NCBI GenBank assembly: GCA_019359445.1 | Contig: JAHHHJ010000011.1 | Coordinates: 62,001-126,000 of the forward strand | Length of the DNA stretch: 64,000 nucleotides | DNA from: Kastovskya adunca ATA6-11-RM4 | GTDB taxonomy: Bacteria; Cyanobacteriota; Cyanobacteriia; Cyanobacteriales; Coleofasciculaceae | Reading direction: 5' to 3' | Shown here: positions 31,046 through 40,369 of the stretch, piece by piece | How positions within the stretch are numbered: position 1 is the first letter of the stretch | Layout of the letters: the number at the start of each line of letters is the position of its first letter | Translations under genes and position numbers: made by a program | The notes under the pieces: model-generated | What the model saw: only the letters and a program-made list of their open reading frames with translations | What the model was told of the DNA's origin: nothing | Database searches by the model: none

Positions 31046-33502
31046 TTAACTTGGCAGCGCGGACAAAGAAACCACCGCTTGAGGAAACTGGCGCTTGAGG
31101 GCAGGTAATACAGAACAGGGTTTTTTCTGCTGTAGATTATCCGCTGCGTGACCGCTAAAGGTATTCCAGCGGAACGGCCCTTTTTCAGCCGCTGACATCC
31201 ACAGCAAACGCTTTGCCCGCGTCATAGCAACATAAAGCAGGCGGAACTCCTCAGCGGTTTTGAGTTGTCCTGCTTGTTCCCATGCTTCTGTTGCCATTGG
31301 TAAGGGAAATACTCCGTGGAGGCTGGCACGAATTTGCGCTCTGGCAACTTCTGGTAGGGTAAAGTCTCCTAAAAACTGAGCCGCCGTCGGTACCCAAGGA
31401 GTACCGGGAATTGTATCTTCGTGGAGAAAGGGGAGGAAGACGTAGTCCCAATCTAACCCTTTTGCTTTGTGCATCGTAATAATCGTCAGTTGTCCGGCGC
31501 GCAGATAGCGGGAGTCGCTATCTTCAGTTTCCACAGGTTCAAAGCGTTCGGAGGTGACGATTTCCGCAAGGGCTTCTAAAGTTGCCCCCATAGAACTGTT
31601 ACCGAGGGTTTGTTTGGCGATGCGTTCGGCTAATTTATCGGCTGTCGCCAATTCCGACTGGTCATAGTTTAGGGTTAAGGCGAGGAAGGAAATTAGGTGG
31701 TAGTGGGGGAGTTCTAGGCGAGCGCGAAGCAAGCTGGAACAGTAACGGCGACTCTCGCGCACCAGTGGGGTCTGGGGTGGGTCGAGGGGGCCGGGATAGA
31801 GAAATTGTTCGGGAAAGGTGGCAAGGGCGTTTAGGTCTTGCTGGGGAATCAGTTGACGCTGTACTAGGACTTCTAACGCTGCTTTTAGGAAATCTGGGGA
31901 ATGGGGACGGTCGATAAATTGCAGCAGTGCCAGGATTTCGCCGGGGACGTGGGAGTGGCGATCGCGTTCTCCGACATCGTATACTTCAATGCCATGCTGC
32001 CGCTTTAGGTAGCTCAGTTTCTCCCCCAGAAAGCGACCTTGACGATTTTCCCGCACTAAAATCGCGGCTCGTCCTTGGGGATTTTCAGCGAATAACTTGA
32101 TGACGCGATCGCCAATTAGTTCTACGGTGTGATAAATATCGCGCGGCGTGTAGATTTCCAGTCCCCCACCCGTAGGCGCGGGATTGGCATCGGTCTGCGG
32201 ATCGCCTCGGTCAACCGGACGAATCGCCTGGAACCAGAAAAGTCCTGAGTTTTCAGAGCTTTGGTTATTTAGCGATTGCCTACCATACGTCCGATTTGCC
32301 CAATCGAGGAGGAAATTTGCCGCCTCAATAATTTTTTGAGTACTGCGTCCGGCTCGATCCATTGTTGCCAAGTTCCCCTGAGCATCACAGTGTTGGCAGA
32401 AGTCGAGGAAATATTTGGGATCGGCGGGAGTAAAGGTGGAGTTAATCGCCTGATTGGGGTCGCCAACCCGTACTAAGTTAACTAGAGGCTGAGGGTTTCT
32501 CTCTCCCGCTCCCTCGCTCCCCCGCTCCCCCGCTCCCTCGCTCCCCCGCTCCCCCGCTCCCCCGCTCCCCCGCTCCCCCGCTCCCCCGCGTCCCTGCTCC
32601 CCCACCTCCGAAGTCGCTAAAATCTCCAACAACCGTGCTTGCAACGGGCTAGAATCTTGAGCTTCATCTTCAAAAACGGCAAACACCTGTTCTTGCCAAT
32701 GGCGACGCACGGCGTCATTTTCTAACACCCGTAGGGCGGCGAGAATCATGTCGTCGTAGTCAATAAAGTTACGCGATCGCGCATAGGTTTGATACTGTTC
32801 GTACAAGCCCGCCGCCACGCTCAAAATCTCGTACTCATCCTTTAGCTGTTGGCTGTACCGCCATAAATCCTGGGGGAGCAACCCGGAACTTTTCGCTTCA
32901 TGAATTACGGTACTCGCCAGAGCGGGTAATACTTCCGTCCGCAGTACCGACTGACGCCGCAGCCGTTCTGTTTCTTCCCCATCAAAACTCCGTCCCTCCA
33001 GCAAAACCGAGTAACGGCGGGGGTTTAGGGCAATCCACTGCTCCACACAAGCGCGAATTAAGCGATGGCTCTGAGTCGGGGTGATCAGCGTGGCATTGCT
33101 CAAGTCGAGTCCTGATAAGTCGGGATGGCGGCTGGAAATGTTTAACGCCAAACCATGCAACGTATTGACTATAAAACTATTTTGTGGTAGGGATAAATCC
33201 CGCAAATGACTGCGAATTTTCCCTTTAATGCTCGCCGCCGCCGATCGCGTAAACGTCACGACAACGAGCTGCCGCCGTCCGTGCAATTGATAGCGAGCGA
33301 TCGCCACGGCTGCTGCTACTGCCATCCCGGTAGATTTTCCCGCTCCCGGCACCGCAGAAACGGCTAGTTCCCCTCCCTGCCACTCTGCCAAGCTCTGTTG
33401 CCCAGAACGCAAGCTATTATGCAACCGCAGCAATGCCTGCTCTCGGAGCGCAAATAAAGAAGAAGTCGCTGGTGTGCCCGTGGTACTGTTGTCTTGGGAC
33501 AT
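31046..33502 (-). CDS. UvrD/REP-family (SF1) DNA helicase
   Basis: An 818-residue superfamily 1A helicase. Motif I is AVPGAGKSTG, motif Ia VVTFTRSAAASI, motif II FEDEAQDSS (DEAQ), motif III VRVGDPNQAIN, motif V TIITMHKAKGLDWDYVFLP and motif VI LLYVAMTRAKRLLW. All catalytic motifs are present, so it should be an active 3'-5' helicase. No nuclease or zinc-ribbon domain is added at the C-terminus. About 35 residues between motifs II and III are Gly/Glu/Arg repeats encoded by a DNA tandem repeat. The protein is unlike classical UvrD in its spacing and may act in repair or recombination. Confidence 0.9.
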   Translation of the reverse strand: MSQDNSTTGTPATSSLFALREQALLRLHNSLRSGQQSLAEWQGGELAVSAVPGAGKSTGMAVAAAVAIARYQLHGRRQLVVVTFTRSAAASIKGKIRSHLRDLSLPQNSFIVNTLHGLALNISSRHPDLSGLDLSNATLITPTQSHRLIRACVEQWIALNPRRYSVLLEGRSFDGEETERLRRQSVLRTEVLPALASTVIHEAKSSGLLPQDLWRYSQQLKDEYEILSVAAGLYEQYQTYARSRNFIDYDDMILAALRVLENDAVRRHWQEQVFAVFEDEAQDSSPLQARLLEILATSEVGEQGRGGAGERGSGGAGERGSEGAGERGSEGAGERNPQPLVNLVRVGDPNQAINSTFTPADPKYFLDFCQHCDAQGNLATMDRAGRSTQKIIEAANFLLDWANRTYGRQSLNNQSSENSGLFWFQAIRPVDRGDPQTDANPAPTGGGLEIYTPRDIYHTVELIGDRVIKLFAENPQGRAAILVRENRQGRFLGEKLSYLKRQHGIEVYDVGERDRHSHVPGEILALLQFIDRPHSPDFLKAALEVLVQRQLIPQQDLNALATFPEQFLYPGPLDPPQTPLVRESRRYCSSLLRARLELPHYHLISFLALTLNYDQSELATADKLAERIAKQTLGNSSMGATLEALAEIVTSERFEPVETEDSDSRYLRAGQLTIITMHKAKGLDWDYVFLPFLHEDTIPGTPWVPTAAQFLGDFTLPEVARAQIRASLHGVFPLPMATEAWEQAGQLKTAEEFRLLYVAMTRAKRLLWMSAAEKGPFRWNTFSGHAADNLQQKKPCSVLPALKRQFPQAVVSLSALPS
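32502..32604. repeat. 8-bp tandem repeat inside the helicase gene
   Basis: About ten to twelve copies of GCTCCC(C/T)C in tandem. On the coding strand three units equal 24 bases, so the frame is kept and an eight-residue pattern GERGSEGA is produced. Similar C-rich octamers are usually found between genes. Confidence 0.85.
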
Positions 33503-33592
33503 CTGAATCCGTCAGAAATGGGATAGCTAAAGCCGGGGATAGCTGTTTCCCCACAGCTTAGAACAATGTAGGATTGTGTCGTTGAATTTGGC

Positions 33593-35518
33593 TTGCCAAT
33601 ATTGGTATTTAGTAATCGCCACCTTGGTAAGTTTCAAAGACACTATTTAATGCTAACTGGAGTAGTGGTTGTGGCTGCCATCCTCCGGTTTTGGCACCTC
33701 GACTTTAAAGCGCTCTGGCTAGATGAAATCATCACCGCATTACTCACTCTAGGACACAGCTATGAAGATGTTCCCCTAGATCTGCTGTTGCCGCTCTCCA
33801 GCTTTACTCAACAACTATTTACCGAGCCAGTAGCAGCAAGTTGTCCAGACATCGCCCAGACGCTGGCCAGTCAGTCTACCCATCCGCCATTGTTCTTTTG
33901 CTTAATGCACCAGTGGTTGCGCTGGCTAAATCCCTTGGAGCTATCCCTGGCTTGGAAACTGCGATCGCTTCCGGCTTTATTCGGTGTTGCTGCTGTCCTC
34001 GCCGTTTACTTCCTCAACCGCGTTGCCTTTTCTCCCCGTGCGGGTTTACTGGGAGCTGTCTTGATGGCGGTTTCTCCTTTTGGGATATATCTTTCTCAAG
34101 AAGCACGTCACTACACCCTAGCGATATTAGCGATCGCGTTAGCACTAGTAGCATTAATCAAAATTCAGCAAAACCTCTACTCCCGACAGCCGCCACAAAT
34201 TGGAGTTTGGCTATTTTGGGTAATTGCTAACAGCATCGGTTGGTACATCCACTACTTTGCGATCCTGGCAACCGTCGCCCAAGTTTTTACCTTAATAGTG
34301 CTGATGTATCAGCGTCAGTTTCTGGCTCGTTACAGTTGGCTCGCCTTCAGTGTGGCAGTATTAGCGATCGCCTTACTCTACCTGCCTTGGTTCCCTGTAA
34401 TGTTTAATCATTTTGCTAGTCCGGGAGCAAGCTGGCTGCCACCACCACAACATATTGTGCCTCTATTCCAGGCTTTAGCTGCGGGGGTACTAATGGTGAT
34501 TGCGCTGCCAGTGGAAGGTCAGTCCCTAGCGATTGCATTGCCGATGATAGTGCTAATGTTTGGCTTCGCTGGCTGGATCGCTTTTACAAGCTGGCGGGGA
34601 ATTAAGCAACTCTGGCAGCATCCGAAAACTCAACCGCCAACCTTTACTCTGTTATGCTTCACCCTTTGTGTAGTGGGAGAATTTTTGGTAATTATCTATT
34701 TGTTGGGCAAAGACTTAACTGTTGCTCCCCGCTATCACTTTGTCTACTACCCAGCCGTCTGCGCTCTTTTGGGTGCCAGTTTGGGAGAAGCGGGACGCTA
34801 TTCACCTCAACGCGCCCAAGGTGAGCCGAAGTTACCTTTAGCTCGTTTAACTAACAGGGTTTTGGTTGACACAAATAGAAGTTATGACAGAGTATCCCCG
34901 TCCCCTCATCCGGTTGTCTCTGTGACGACTAGTTCTCAAAACGGGAGCGTTGTCTCCTCAAAGCTGTTTCTTCCTCGTCCTTTGCTTGCCGCTTGGTATA
35001 ATTCCCGACGGCTAACTCTGGATTCCCATAAAACAATCCTGCTTCTGATATTCGTGGGCATTCTTAGCTGGGTTTTTATCATCTCCAACCTGGCTTTTCA
35101 AAAAACCTACCTCCCTGACAAACTTGCCCAAAACTTCAACTTAGAATCAACAACGCCTGTAGTCGTTGTAGTGGAATATATAGACTCCCAGGATGTAGCG
35201 ATGGGACTAAGCTTTGCTTTCGCCCTCGACCAACTCAGGACAACGGCAGAAAATCAGGGTAACTCTAAAAATAACGCGGCTGCCTATTTTTCCTTCTCCG
35301 ATAAACAATCTCGCTATCAGTTACTCCAGCCACCGTTATCTCAACCCTCAGTACTTCCTCCCCCTCCCTTCAATTTGTGGATTGTTGCTCCGAAAATGGC
35401 ACGGCAATACTATGTACCAGAAATAGCGATCGCTCCCTCAACCCTCTGCACCCTCGACCCCATCCATCACCATCCCGAAGGCATTTCTCATCAGCTCTAT
35501 CGCTGTCAACGTCCTTAG
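33593..35518 (+). CDS. Membrane glycosyltransferase, GT39/PMT-like (copy A)
   Basis: A 641-residue polytopic protein with a first-loop Asp-Glu (KALWLDEI) directly after the first membrane helix, the hallmark of GT-C glycosyltransferases that use lipid-linked sugars. About ten hydrophobic segments follow. YLSQEARHYTL is a conserved segment of this group. The TTG at 33593 is the longest start; the ATG at 33650 is the first start shared with the second copy. It is the first of two tandem copies. Compared with copy B it has about 49 extra residues near residue 420-470. The sugar and acceptor are unknown. Confidence 0.82.
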   Translation: MPILVFSNRHLGKFQRHYLMLTGVVVVAAILRFWHLDFKALWLDEIITALLTLGHSYEDVPLDLLLPLSSFTQQLFTEPVAASCPDIAQTLASQSTHPPLFFCLMHQWLRWLNPLELSLAWKLRSLPALFGVAAVLAVYFLNRVAFSPRAGLLGAVLMAVSPFGIYLSQEARHYTLAILAIALALVALIKIQQNLYSRQPPQIGVWLFWVIANSIGWYIHYFAILATVAQVFTLIVLMYQRQFLARYSWLAFSVAVLAIALLYLPWFPVMFNHFASPGASWLPPPQHIVPLFQALAAGVLMVIALPVEGQSLAIALPMIVLMFGFAGWIAFTSWRGIKQLWQHPKTQPPTFTLLCFTLCVVGEFLVIIYLLGKDLTVAPRYHFVYYPAVCALLGASLGEAGRYSPQRAQGEPKLPLARLTNRVLVDTNRSYDRVSPSPHPVVSVTTSSQNGSVVSSKLFLPRPLLAAWYNSRRLTLDSHKTILLLIFVGILSWVFIISNLAFQKTYLPDKLAQNFNLESTTPVVVVVEYIDSQDVAMGLSFAFALDQLRTTAENQGNSKNNAAAYFSFSDKQSRYQLLQPPLSQPSVLPPPPFNLWIVAPKMARQYYVPEIAIAPSTLCTLDPIHHHPEGISHQLYRCQRP

Positions 35519-35681
35519 TGGTGAGTTCTGAGTCCTGAGGGGGTAAGTTTTGAATAGTATTAGCTTTTAGATAGAGGAGTGCGTTACGTGATCGCACTAC
35601 GAGAATCTGATCAGATAGCTAAAGCTGGGGATAGCTGTTCCCTCAGAGCTTAGAACAATGTAGTATCGTTGTCGTTGAATT

Positions 35682-37460
35682 TTGCTTGCCAATATCAGTA
35701 ACCGCCGCCTTAGTAAGTTTCAAAGACATTATTTAATGCTAGCGGGAGTAGTTGTCTTGGCTGCCATCCTCCGGTTTTGGCACCTCGACTCCAAGGCGCT
35801 CTGGCTAGATGAAATCATCTCAGCATTAATCGCTCTGGGACACAGCTTAGAAGATGTTCCTCTGGAGACAATCCTGCCGCTCTCCACTTTGATCCAGCAA
35901 CTCTTGACAGAGCAAGTGCCGATAAGCTGTCCGAACATTGTCCAGACAATGGCAACTCAGGACACCCATCCGCCGTTATTTTTTTGCCTGATGTATCAGT
36001 GGGTGCGCTGGCTAAATCCCCTAGAGCTATCCCTGGCTTGGAAACTGCGATCGCTTCCGGCTTTATTTGGTGTTGCTGGTGTCCTCGCCGTTTACTTCCT
36101 CAACCGCGTTGCTTTTTCTCCCCGTGCGGGTTTGCTGGGAGCTGTCTTGATGGCGGTTTCTCCTTTTGGGATCTATCTTTCTCAAGAAGCACGTCACTAC
36201 ACCCTAGCTGTACTGCTAATCTCACTGGCACTAGTAGCATTAATCAAAATTCAGCAAAACCTCTACTCCCAACAGCCGCCACGAATCGGAGTTTGGCTAT
36301 TTTGGGTAATTACTAACAGCATCGGTTGGTACATCCACTACTTCTTCATCCTGGCAACCGTCGCCCAAGTTCTGACGCTGATTGTGCTGATGTACCAGCA
36401 GCGTCAGTTTCTGGCTCGTTACAGTTGGCTCGCCTTCAGCCTGTCAATCGTCGGTATTGCCTTACTCTACCTGCCTTGGTTCCCTGTAATGATCGACCAC
36501 TTCACCAGCCCGGAAGCAGGCTGGCTGCCACCACCACAAAATATTGTGCCCCTATTTCAGGCTCTAGTAGCAGGGATATTAATGGTGATTGTGCTGCCAG
36601 TGGAAGGTCAGCCCCTAGCGATCGCATTGCCGATGATACTACTAATGCTTGGCTTCGCTGGCTGGATTGCTTTTACAAGCTGGCGGGGAATTAAGCAACT
36701 CTGGCAGCATCCCAAAACTCAACCGCCAACCTTTACGCTGTTGTGCTTCACCCTTTGTGTAGTAGGGGAATTCTTTGTAATTATCTATCTGTTGGGCAAA
36801 GACCTGAGTGTTGCTCCCCGCTATCACTTTGTCTACTACCCAGCCGTCTGCGCTCTTTTAGGTGTCAGTTTGGGAGAAGCGGGACGCCATTCACCTCAAA
36901 ATCCCCAGAGTGAGCCGAAGTTGCCTCTAGCTCATCTGACGCACAAGTTTATCGCTCTAGGTTCCAGCAAAACAATCCTGCTCCCAATCTTCGTAGGTAT
37001 CTTAAGCTGGGTTTTTATTACCTCCAACCTAGCTTTTCAAAAAACCTACCCTCCCGACAAAGTTGCCCAAAACCTGAATTTAGAACCAGCAAAACCTGTA
37101 GTTGTTGTAATGGAATACACAAATTCTCAGCAGGTAGCGACGGGACTAAGCTTTGCTTTCGCCCTCGATCAACTCAGGACAACGGCAGAAAAAGAAGGTA
37201 GTTCTAGAGACAGCGCAACTGCCTATTTTGCCTTCTTTGATCGGCAATCTCGCTATCAATTACTCCAGCCACCGCTATCTGCTCCTTCAACCCTTCCTTC
37301 CCCGCCCTTCAATTTCTGGACTGTTATTCGGCAAATGAAACGTCAATGCTATGTCAAAGAAATAGCGATCGCGTCCTCAACCCTCTGCACCCTCGACCCC
37401 ATCGAGAACCATCCCGAATATGTCTCTCATCAACTCTACCGCTGTCAACTTCGTCCTTAA
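35682..37460 (+). CDS. Membrane glycosyltransferase, GT39/PMT-like (copy B)
   Basis: The second tandem copy, 592 residues and very similar to copy A over its whole length (same KALWLDEI motif and YLSQEARHYTL segment). The upstream 70 bases are also duplicated, so both copies carry the same promoter region; the duplication period is about 2,092 bases. The TTG at 35682 is the longest start and the ATG at 35736 the conserved one. Both copies keep open frames and differ mainly at scattered positions, so both look functional and the duplication is not recent enough to be identical. Confidence 0.82.
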   Translation: MLANISNRRLSKFQRHYLMLAGVVVLAAILRFWHLDSKALWLDEIISALIALGHSLEDVPLETILPLSTLIQQLLTEQVPISCPNIVQTMATQDTHPPLFFCLMYQWVRWLNPLELSLAWKLRSLPALFGVAGVLAVYFLNRVAFSPRAGLLGAVLMAVSPFGIYLSQEARHYTLAVLLISLALVALIKIQQNLYSQQPPRIGVWLFWVITNSIGWYIHYFFILATVAQVLTLIVLMYQQRQFLARYSWLAFSLSIVGIALLYLPWFPVMIDHFTSPEAGWLPPPQNIVPLFQALVAGILMVIVLPVEGQPLAIALPMILLMLGFAGWIAFTSWRGIKQLWQHPKTQPPTFTLLCFTLCVVGEFFVIIYLLGKDLSVAPRYHFVYYPAVCALLGVSLGEAGRHSPQNPQSEPKLPLAHLTHKFIALGSSKTILLPIFVGILSWVFITSNLAFQKTYPPDKVAQNLNLEPAKPVVVVMEYTNSQQVATGLSFAFALDQLRTTAEKEGSSRDSATAYFAFFDRQSRYQLLQPPLSAPSTLPSPPFNFWTVIRQMKRQCYVKEIAIASSTLCTLDPIENHPEYVSHQLYRCQLRP

Positions 37461-37522
37461 GTTTGTCGGGTGAGCATTGTCAAAGAAAATCCTGAAACAT
37501 TTTCAAACATCTTCATTAGGGA

Positions 37523-37594
37523 TGGTGGGCAGTTCTACAGCCTTTAAGGTTGAGACGACACCCCCATCGTGCTAATGGCAACCCTACAGTTATT
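37523..37594 (+). repeat. Dispersed repeat, copy 1
   Basis: TGGTGGGCAGT-CTACA... through TTTAAGGTTGAG to ACAGTTATT. A similar copy in the same orientation is at 41111-41179. In that copy the ends form an inverted repeat GGTGGGCA/TGCCCACC. It overlaps the upstream part of the DUF2891 open frame, which argues for the later start. Confidence 0.7.
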
Positions 37595-37606
37595 ACAACA
37601 GTTACT

Positions 37607-38641
37607 ATGCAGCTCAAACCAATGGAGATTGATGCAGCGATCGCGGCGAAGTTTGTTCAATTGGTGCTGAACTGCATCAACCAGGAGTATCCACACAGCC
37701 AAATTTCCTGGTTTGAAAGCGATGAAGATATTAAGCCACCACGAGAATTGACGCCAGCGTTTTATGGTTGTCTGGATTGGCATTCCGCCGTACATGGACA
37801 TTGGTTACTTGCACGGTTAGCTCGTTATTTTCCTGAAGCTGAATTTCAGACGACGGTAAGGGAAGCACTGCAACAAACCCTTACTTCAGAAAAAATTCAA
37901 GGAGAGATTGCCTATTTACAGCGATGTCCCTTCTTTGAGTGTCCTTATGGATTTTCATGGCTATTGCAACTGGCGATGGAATTACAGGAATGGAATGATC
38001 CCCAAGGGAAAGAATGGCTGTCTGTTTTAGAGCCGTTAGAAACGTTAGTCGCCAATAACTTTTATCGCTGGCTGCAAAGACTTGAACTTCCCAATCGCAC
38101 AGGAACGCACTTTAACACGGCATTCCCCCTATGCCTAGCACTCGATTGGGCCCGAAGTAAGAACCAGGAAAACTTTGTAAATTTAATCAACAGTAAGGCA
38201 CAAAAATTTTATCTGAACGACAAAAATTATCCATTAAATTTTGAGCCGTTGGGCTATGATTTTGTTTCTCCCTGCCTTGCAGAAGCAGATTTAATGCGGC
38301 GCATTCTCTCACCAGCAGATTTTGCGAGCTGGCTTACCGATTTTCTTCCACAATTACTCACAGAGGAAGCTTTACAATCATTACAACCTTTACAAGTAGA
38401 CAATTCCAACGACTATTTACAATCTCATTTTCGGGGTTTAAACCTTAGTCGAGCGTGGATGATTGAAGGTATTATCTCTCACTTACTCGATAGTGATTCT
38501 CGGCTCGATACGCTTCGTTCTATTGCTGTTTTACATCGTCAGTGCGGACTGGTAGATGTTACCAGCGATCATTATGCTAGTAGTCACTGGTTAGGAACGT
38601 TTGCAATTTATCTCATAACGGCGCGTGGATTATGTAGCTAG
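37607..38641 (+). CDS. DUF2891 family protein
   Basis: A 344-residue protein of the DUF2891 family, of unknown function. Family signatures are PAFYGCLDWHSAVHGHWLLA, HFNTAFPLCLALDWA, FVSPCLAEADLMRR and the His-containing tail DHYASSHWLGTFAIYL. Conserved Trp, His and Glu residues on an alpha-helical fold suggest an alpha/alpha-toroid enzyme, but no reaction is known. I start at the ATG at 37607; the TTG at 37550 lies inside a dispersed repeat and is unlikely. Confidence 0.85.
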   Translation: MQLKPMEIDAAIAAKFVQLVLNCINQEYPHSQISWFESDEDIKPPRELTPAFYGCLDWHSAVHGHWLLARLARYFPEAEFQTTVREALQQTLTSEKIQGEIAYLQRCPFFECPYGFSWLLQLAMELQEWNDPQGKEWLSVLEPLETLVANNFYRWLQRLELPNRTGTHFNTAFPLCLALDWARSKNQENFVNLINSKAQKFYLNDKNYPLNFEPLGYDFVSPCLAEADLMRRILSPADFASWLTDFLPQLLTEEALQSLQPLQVDNSNDYLQSHFRGLNLSRAWMIEGIISHLLDSDSRLDTLRSIAVLHRQCGLVDVTSDHYASSHWLGTFAIYLITARGLCS

Positions 38642-38727
38642 ATACTTCGAGTAGTTCCAGAGGTCGAACACGGTGTTGGGGCGATCGCACATAATAAACA
38701 TGACCAAGTAGTTTAAGGCAGTGAAAT

Positions 38728-39177
38728 ATGACCGCTCCTTACACTGGAGGATGTCAGTGCGGGCAAATTCGATACGAGATCCAAGCTGAACCTCTCACGC
38801 TTTATGCCTGTCACTGCAAAGAATGTCAAAAGCAATCTTCGAGTGCCTTTGGCATGTCAATGCCTGTTCCTCGTGCCGCCGTTGTAATTCTTCAGGGGCA
38901 ACCGAAACAATGGAAGCGAGTCTCTGATAGCGGACGTGAAGTGAGTTGCTTATTTTGTGAGGAATGTGGGACAAGATTATTCCATAACCCGGCTCGAAAC
39001 TCCGAAATTACCAACGTAAAACCTGGAACATTGGATGATACAAGTTGGCTCAAGCCTGTTGGCAACTTATGGACTCGAAGTTCGCAGAAATGGGTCATTC
39101 TGAGCGAACAGATGTTAAATTACGAGGCGCAACCCAGCGACTTTAACCAACTGTTTGAGCGATTTGAGAGCGAGTAG
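38728..39177 (+). CDS. GFA/CENP-V domain protein
   Basis: A 149-residue protein of the glutathione-dependent formaldehyde-activating enzyme (GFA) fold, Mss4-like. The zinc-binding cysteines are visible: GGCQCGQ, ACHCKECQ and CEECGTR. Most bacterial members are not shown to act on formaldehyde, so the reaction is open. It lies between a DUF2891 gene and a truncated methyltransferase in an accessory region. Confidence 0.9.
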   Translation: MTAPYTGGCQCGQIRYEIQAEPLTLYACHCKECQKQSSSAFGMSMPVPRAAVVILQGQPKQWKRVSDSGREVSCLFCEECGTRLFHNPARNSEITNVKPGTLDDTSWLKPVGNLWTRSSQKWVILSEQMLNYEAQPSDFNQLFERFESE

Positions 39178-39299
39178 TATAGAAAGAATTCCGCTTGACC
39201 AGAATGGACTCGCCCATGGTCGTAGGGTGGGATTAGAAGTTAGTGAGCTCAAGTCATAAGCCTAACAATTCGCTTGCACAGTGACTGTATATTTCTTCA

Positions 39300-39653
39300 T
39301 TGAATTCTCTACTGTTGAGTGTTGAGAGTGCGTTGGCGACAAAGGGAAAATTTATTTTAACTTTCCGCGAATACGTTTCTGTGGAACCGCAGGGAACACA
39401 GCGCTTTATCCCTGTCCAAAGTGATGAATCAACCATTCTCACCTGTTTTCTTGAGTATTGTGAAAACATTGTGGAAGTTTACGACTTGCTCTATCGGAAA
39501 GAGGGAGAGCGATGGTTGTTGAATACCAGTTTTTATCCGAAGTTACGTATCGATAAGAATTGGGTCTGCGATCAGCTACAAAAAGCAGAACTACAAGTAC
39601 TTCAAAATGAAATTATTAATGGAATGATATGCATCGTTGCTCAAAAAATCTAA
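39300..39653 (+). pseudogene. C-terminal fragment of a class I methyltransferase
   Basis: The frame (117 residues from a TTG at 39300) starts inside what reads as the second half of a SAM-dependent methyltransferase: VESALATKGKFILTFREYVS, followed by ILTCFLEYCENIVEVYDLLY. The N-terminal SAM-binding GxGxG part is absent, and an in-frame stop lies at about 39282. I read this as a 5'-truncated remnant. The alternative, a short stand-alone protein, has no good start codon. Confidence 0.6.
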
Positions 39654-39769
39654 ATGCGATCGCTGCTCTTGTAGTGGCTTGGCAATACGGGGGGTTAAGG
39701 TTAGTGAACAGCTTCAAAGTGTTGGCATTCAGGATAAACTGAGGGCTGCTCACTCGTGGCAACTTTTCT

Positions 39770-40102
39770 ATGCTTATCCCAGATGCAGAGAATGCAGTTG
39801 TTGATATTCGTAAACTGCGTGACTACTGCCTCAATCTTGAACACGATGACGGTAAGCACAAAGCTCGGCTGTTTTCCTCAATCCTTGGGATGACGACTGA
39901 CAATGCAGAGGAATTGCGTCAAATTCTACTTGAAGTTGTTAAAACTCACGAAGCCCAGTTAGGAAGGCAGGATGAGTTTGGGCAGCGTTACACTATAGAT
40001 TTCTTAATCGAATGGCAGAATAGAACTGCAACCCTACGGAGTGGCTGGATCATAGAGCATGGTTCGGAGATTCCAAAATTAACGACCTGCTATCCTCTTT
40101 GA
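39770..40102 (+). CDS. DUF6883 family protein
   Basis: A 110-residue protein that fits the DUF6883 pattern: IPDAENAVVDIRKLRDYCLN near the N-terminus, KHKARLFSSILGM, then GQRYTIDFLIEWQ and SGWIIEHGSEIPKLTTCYPL at the end. Function is unknown. It is followed after 21 bases by a DUF4926 gene; I recall the two families as frequent neighbours in cyanobacteria, resembling a two-gene module of the toxin-antitoxin or immunity type. The family name is from memory and should be confirmed. Confidence 0.7.
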   Translation: MLIPDAENAVVDIRKLRDYCLNLEHDDGKHKARLFSSILGMTTDNAEELRQILLEVVKTHEAQLGRQDEFGQRYTIDFLIEWQNRTATLRSGWIIEHGSEIPKLTTCYPL

Positions 40103-40123
40103 TTAGTGGAGGTAATCAGCGCG

Positions 40124-40366
40124 ATGAATACACCCAAGTTGTTAGATGTTGTAGCCTTGACGGCTGACCTACCCCAATACAATCTGTGGCGGGGACAAGT
40201 TGGGACAGTGGTTGAGATATTAGCGAATGGTACAGCGTTTGAAGTTGAGTTTAGCGATCGCAACGGGCGCACCTACGAGTCTTTAGGGTTACGACCCGAA
40301 CAAATTATGGTATTACGTTTTGAGCCAGCACCGCCTGATACGAAAGCTGAAATGGTCACAGCCTGA
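40124..40366 (+). CDS. DUF4926 family protein
   Basis: An 80-residue protein starting at ATG 40124 (MNTPKLLDVVALTADLPQYN), with a strong ribosome site GGAGGT about ten bases upstream. The segments LWRGQVGTVVEILANG and EVEFSDRNGRTYESLGL are typical of DUF4926, a small beta-rich family of unknown function. It pairs with the DUF6883 gene upstream. A 43-base piece of its coding sequence is repeated about 200 bases downstream, beyond an attC-like site. Confidence 0.85.
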   Translation: MNTPKLLDVVALTADLPQYNLWRGQVGTVVEILANGTAFEVEFSDRNGRTYESLGLRPEQIMVLRFEPAPPDTKAEMVTA

Positions 40367-40369
40367 CCA

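Noticed and set aside
39259-39281. GCCTAACAATTCG near the truncated methyltransferase, like the left arm of an attC site
   Set aside because: No matching right arm with a GTTRRRY core was found within a reasonable distance.
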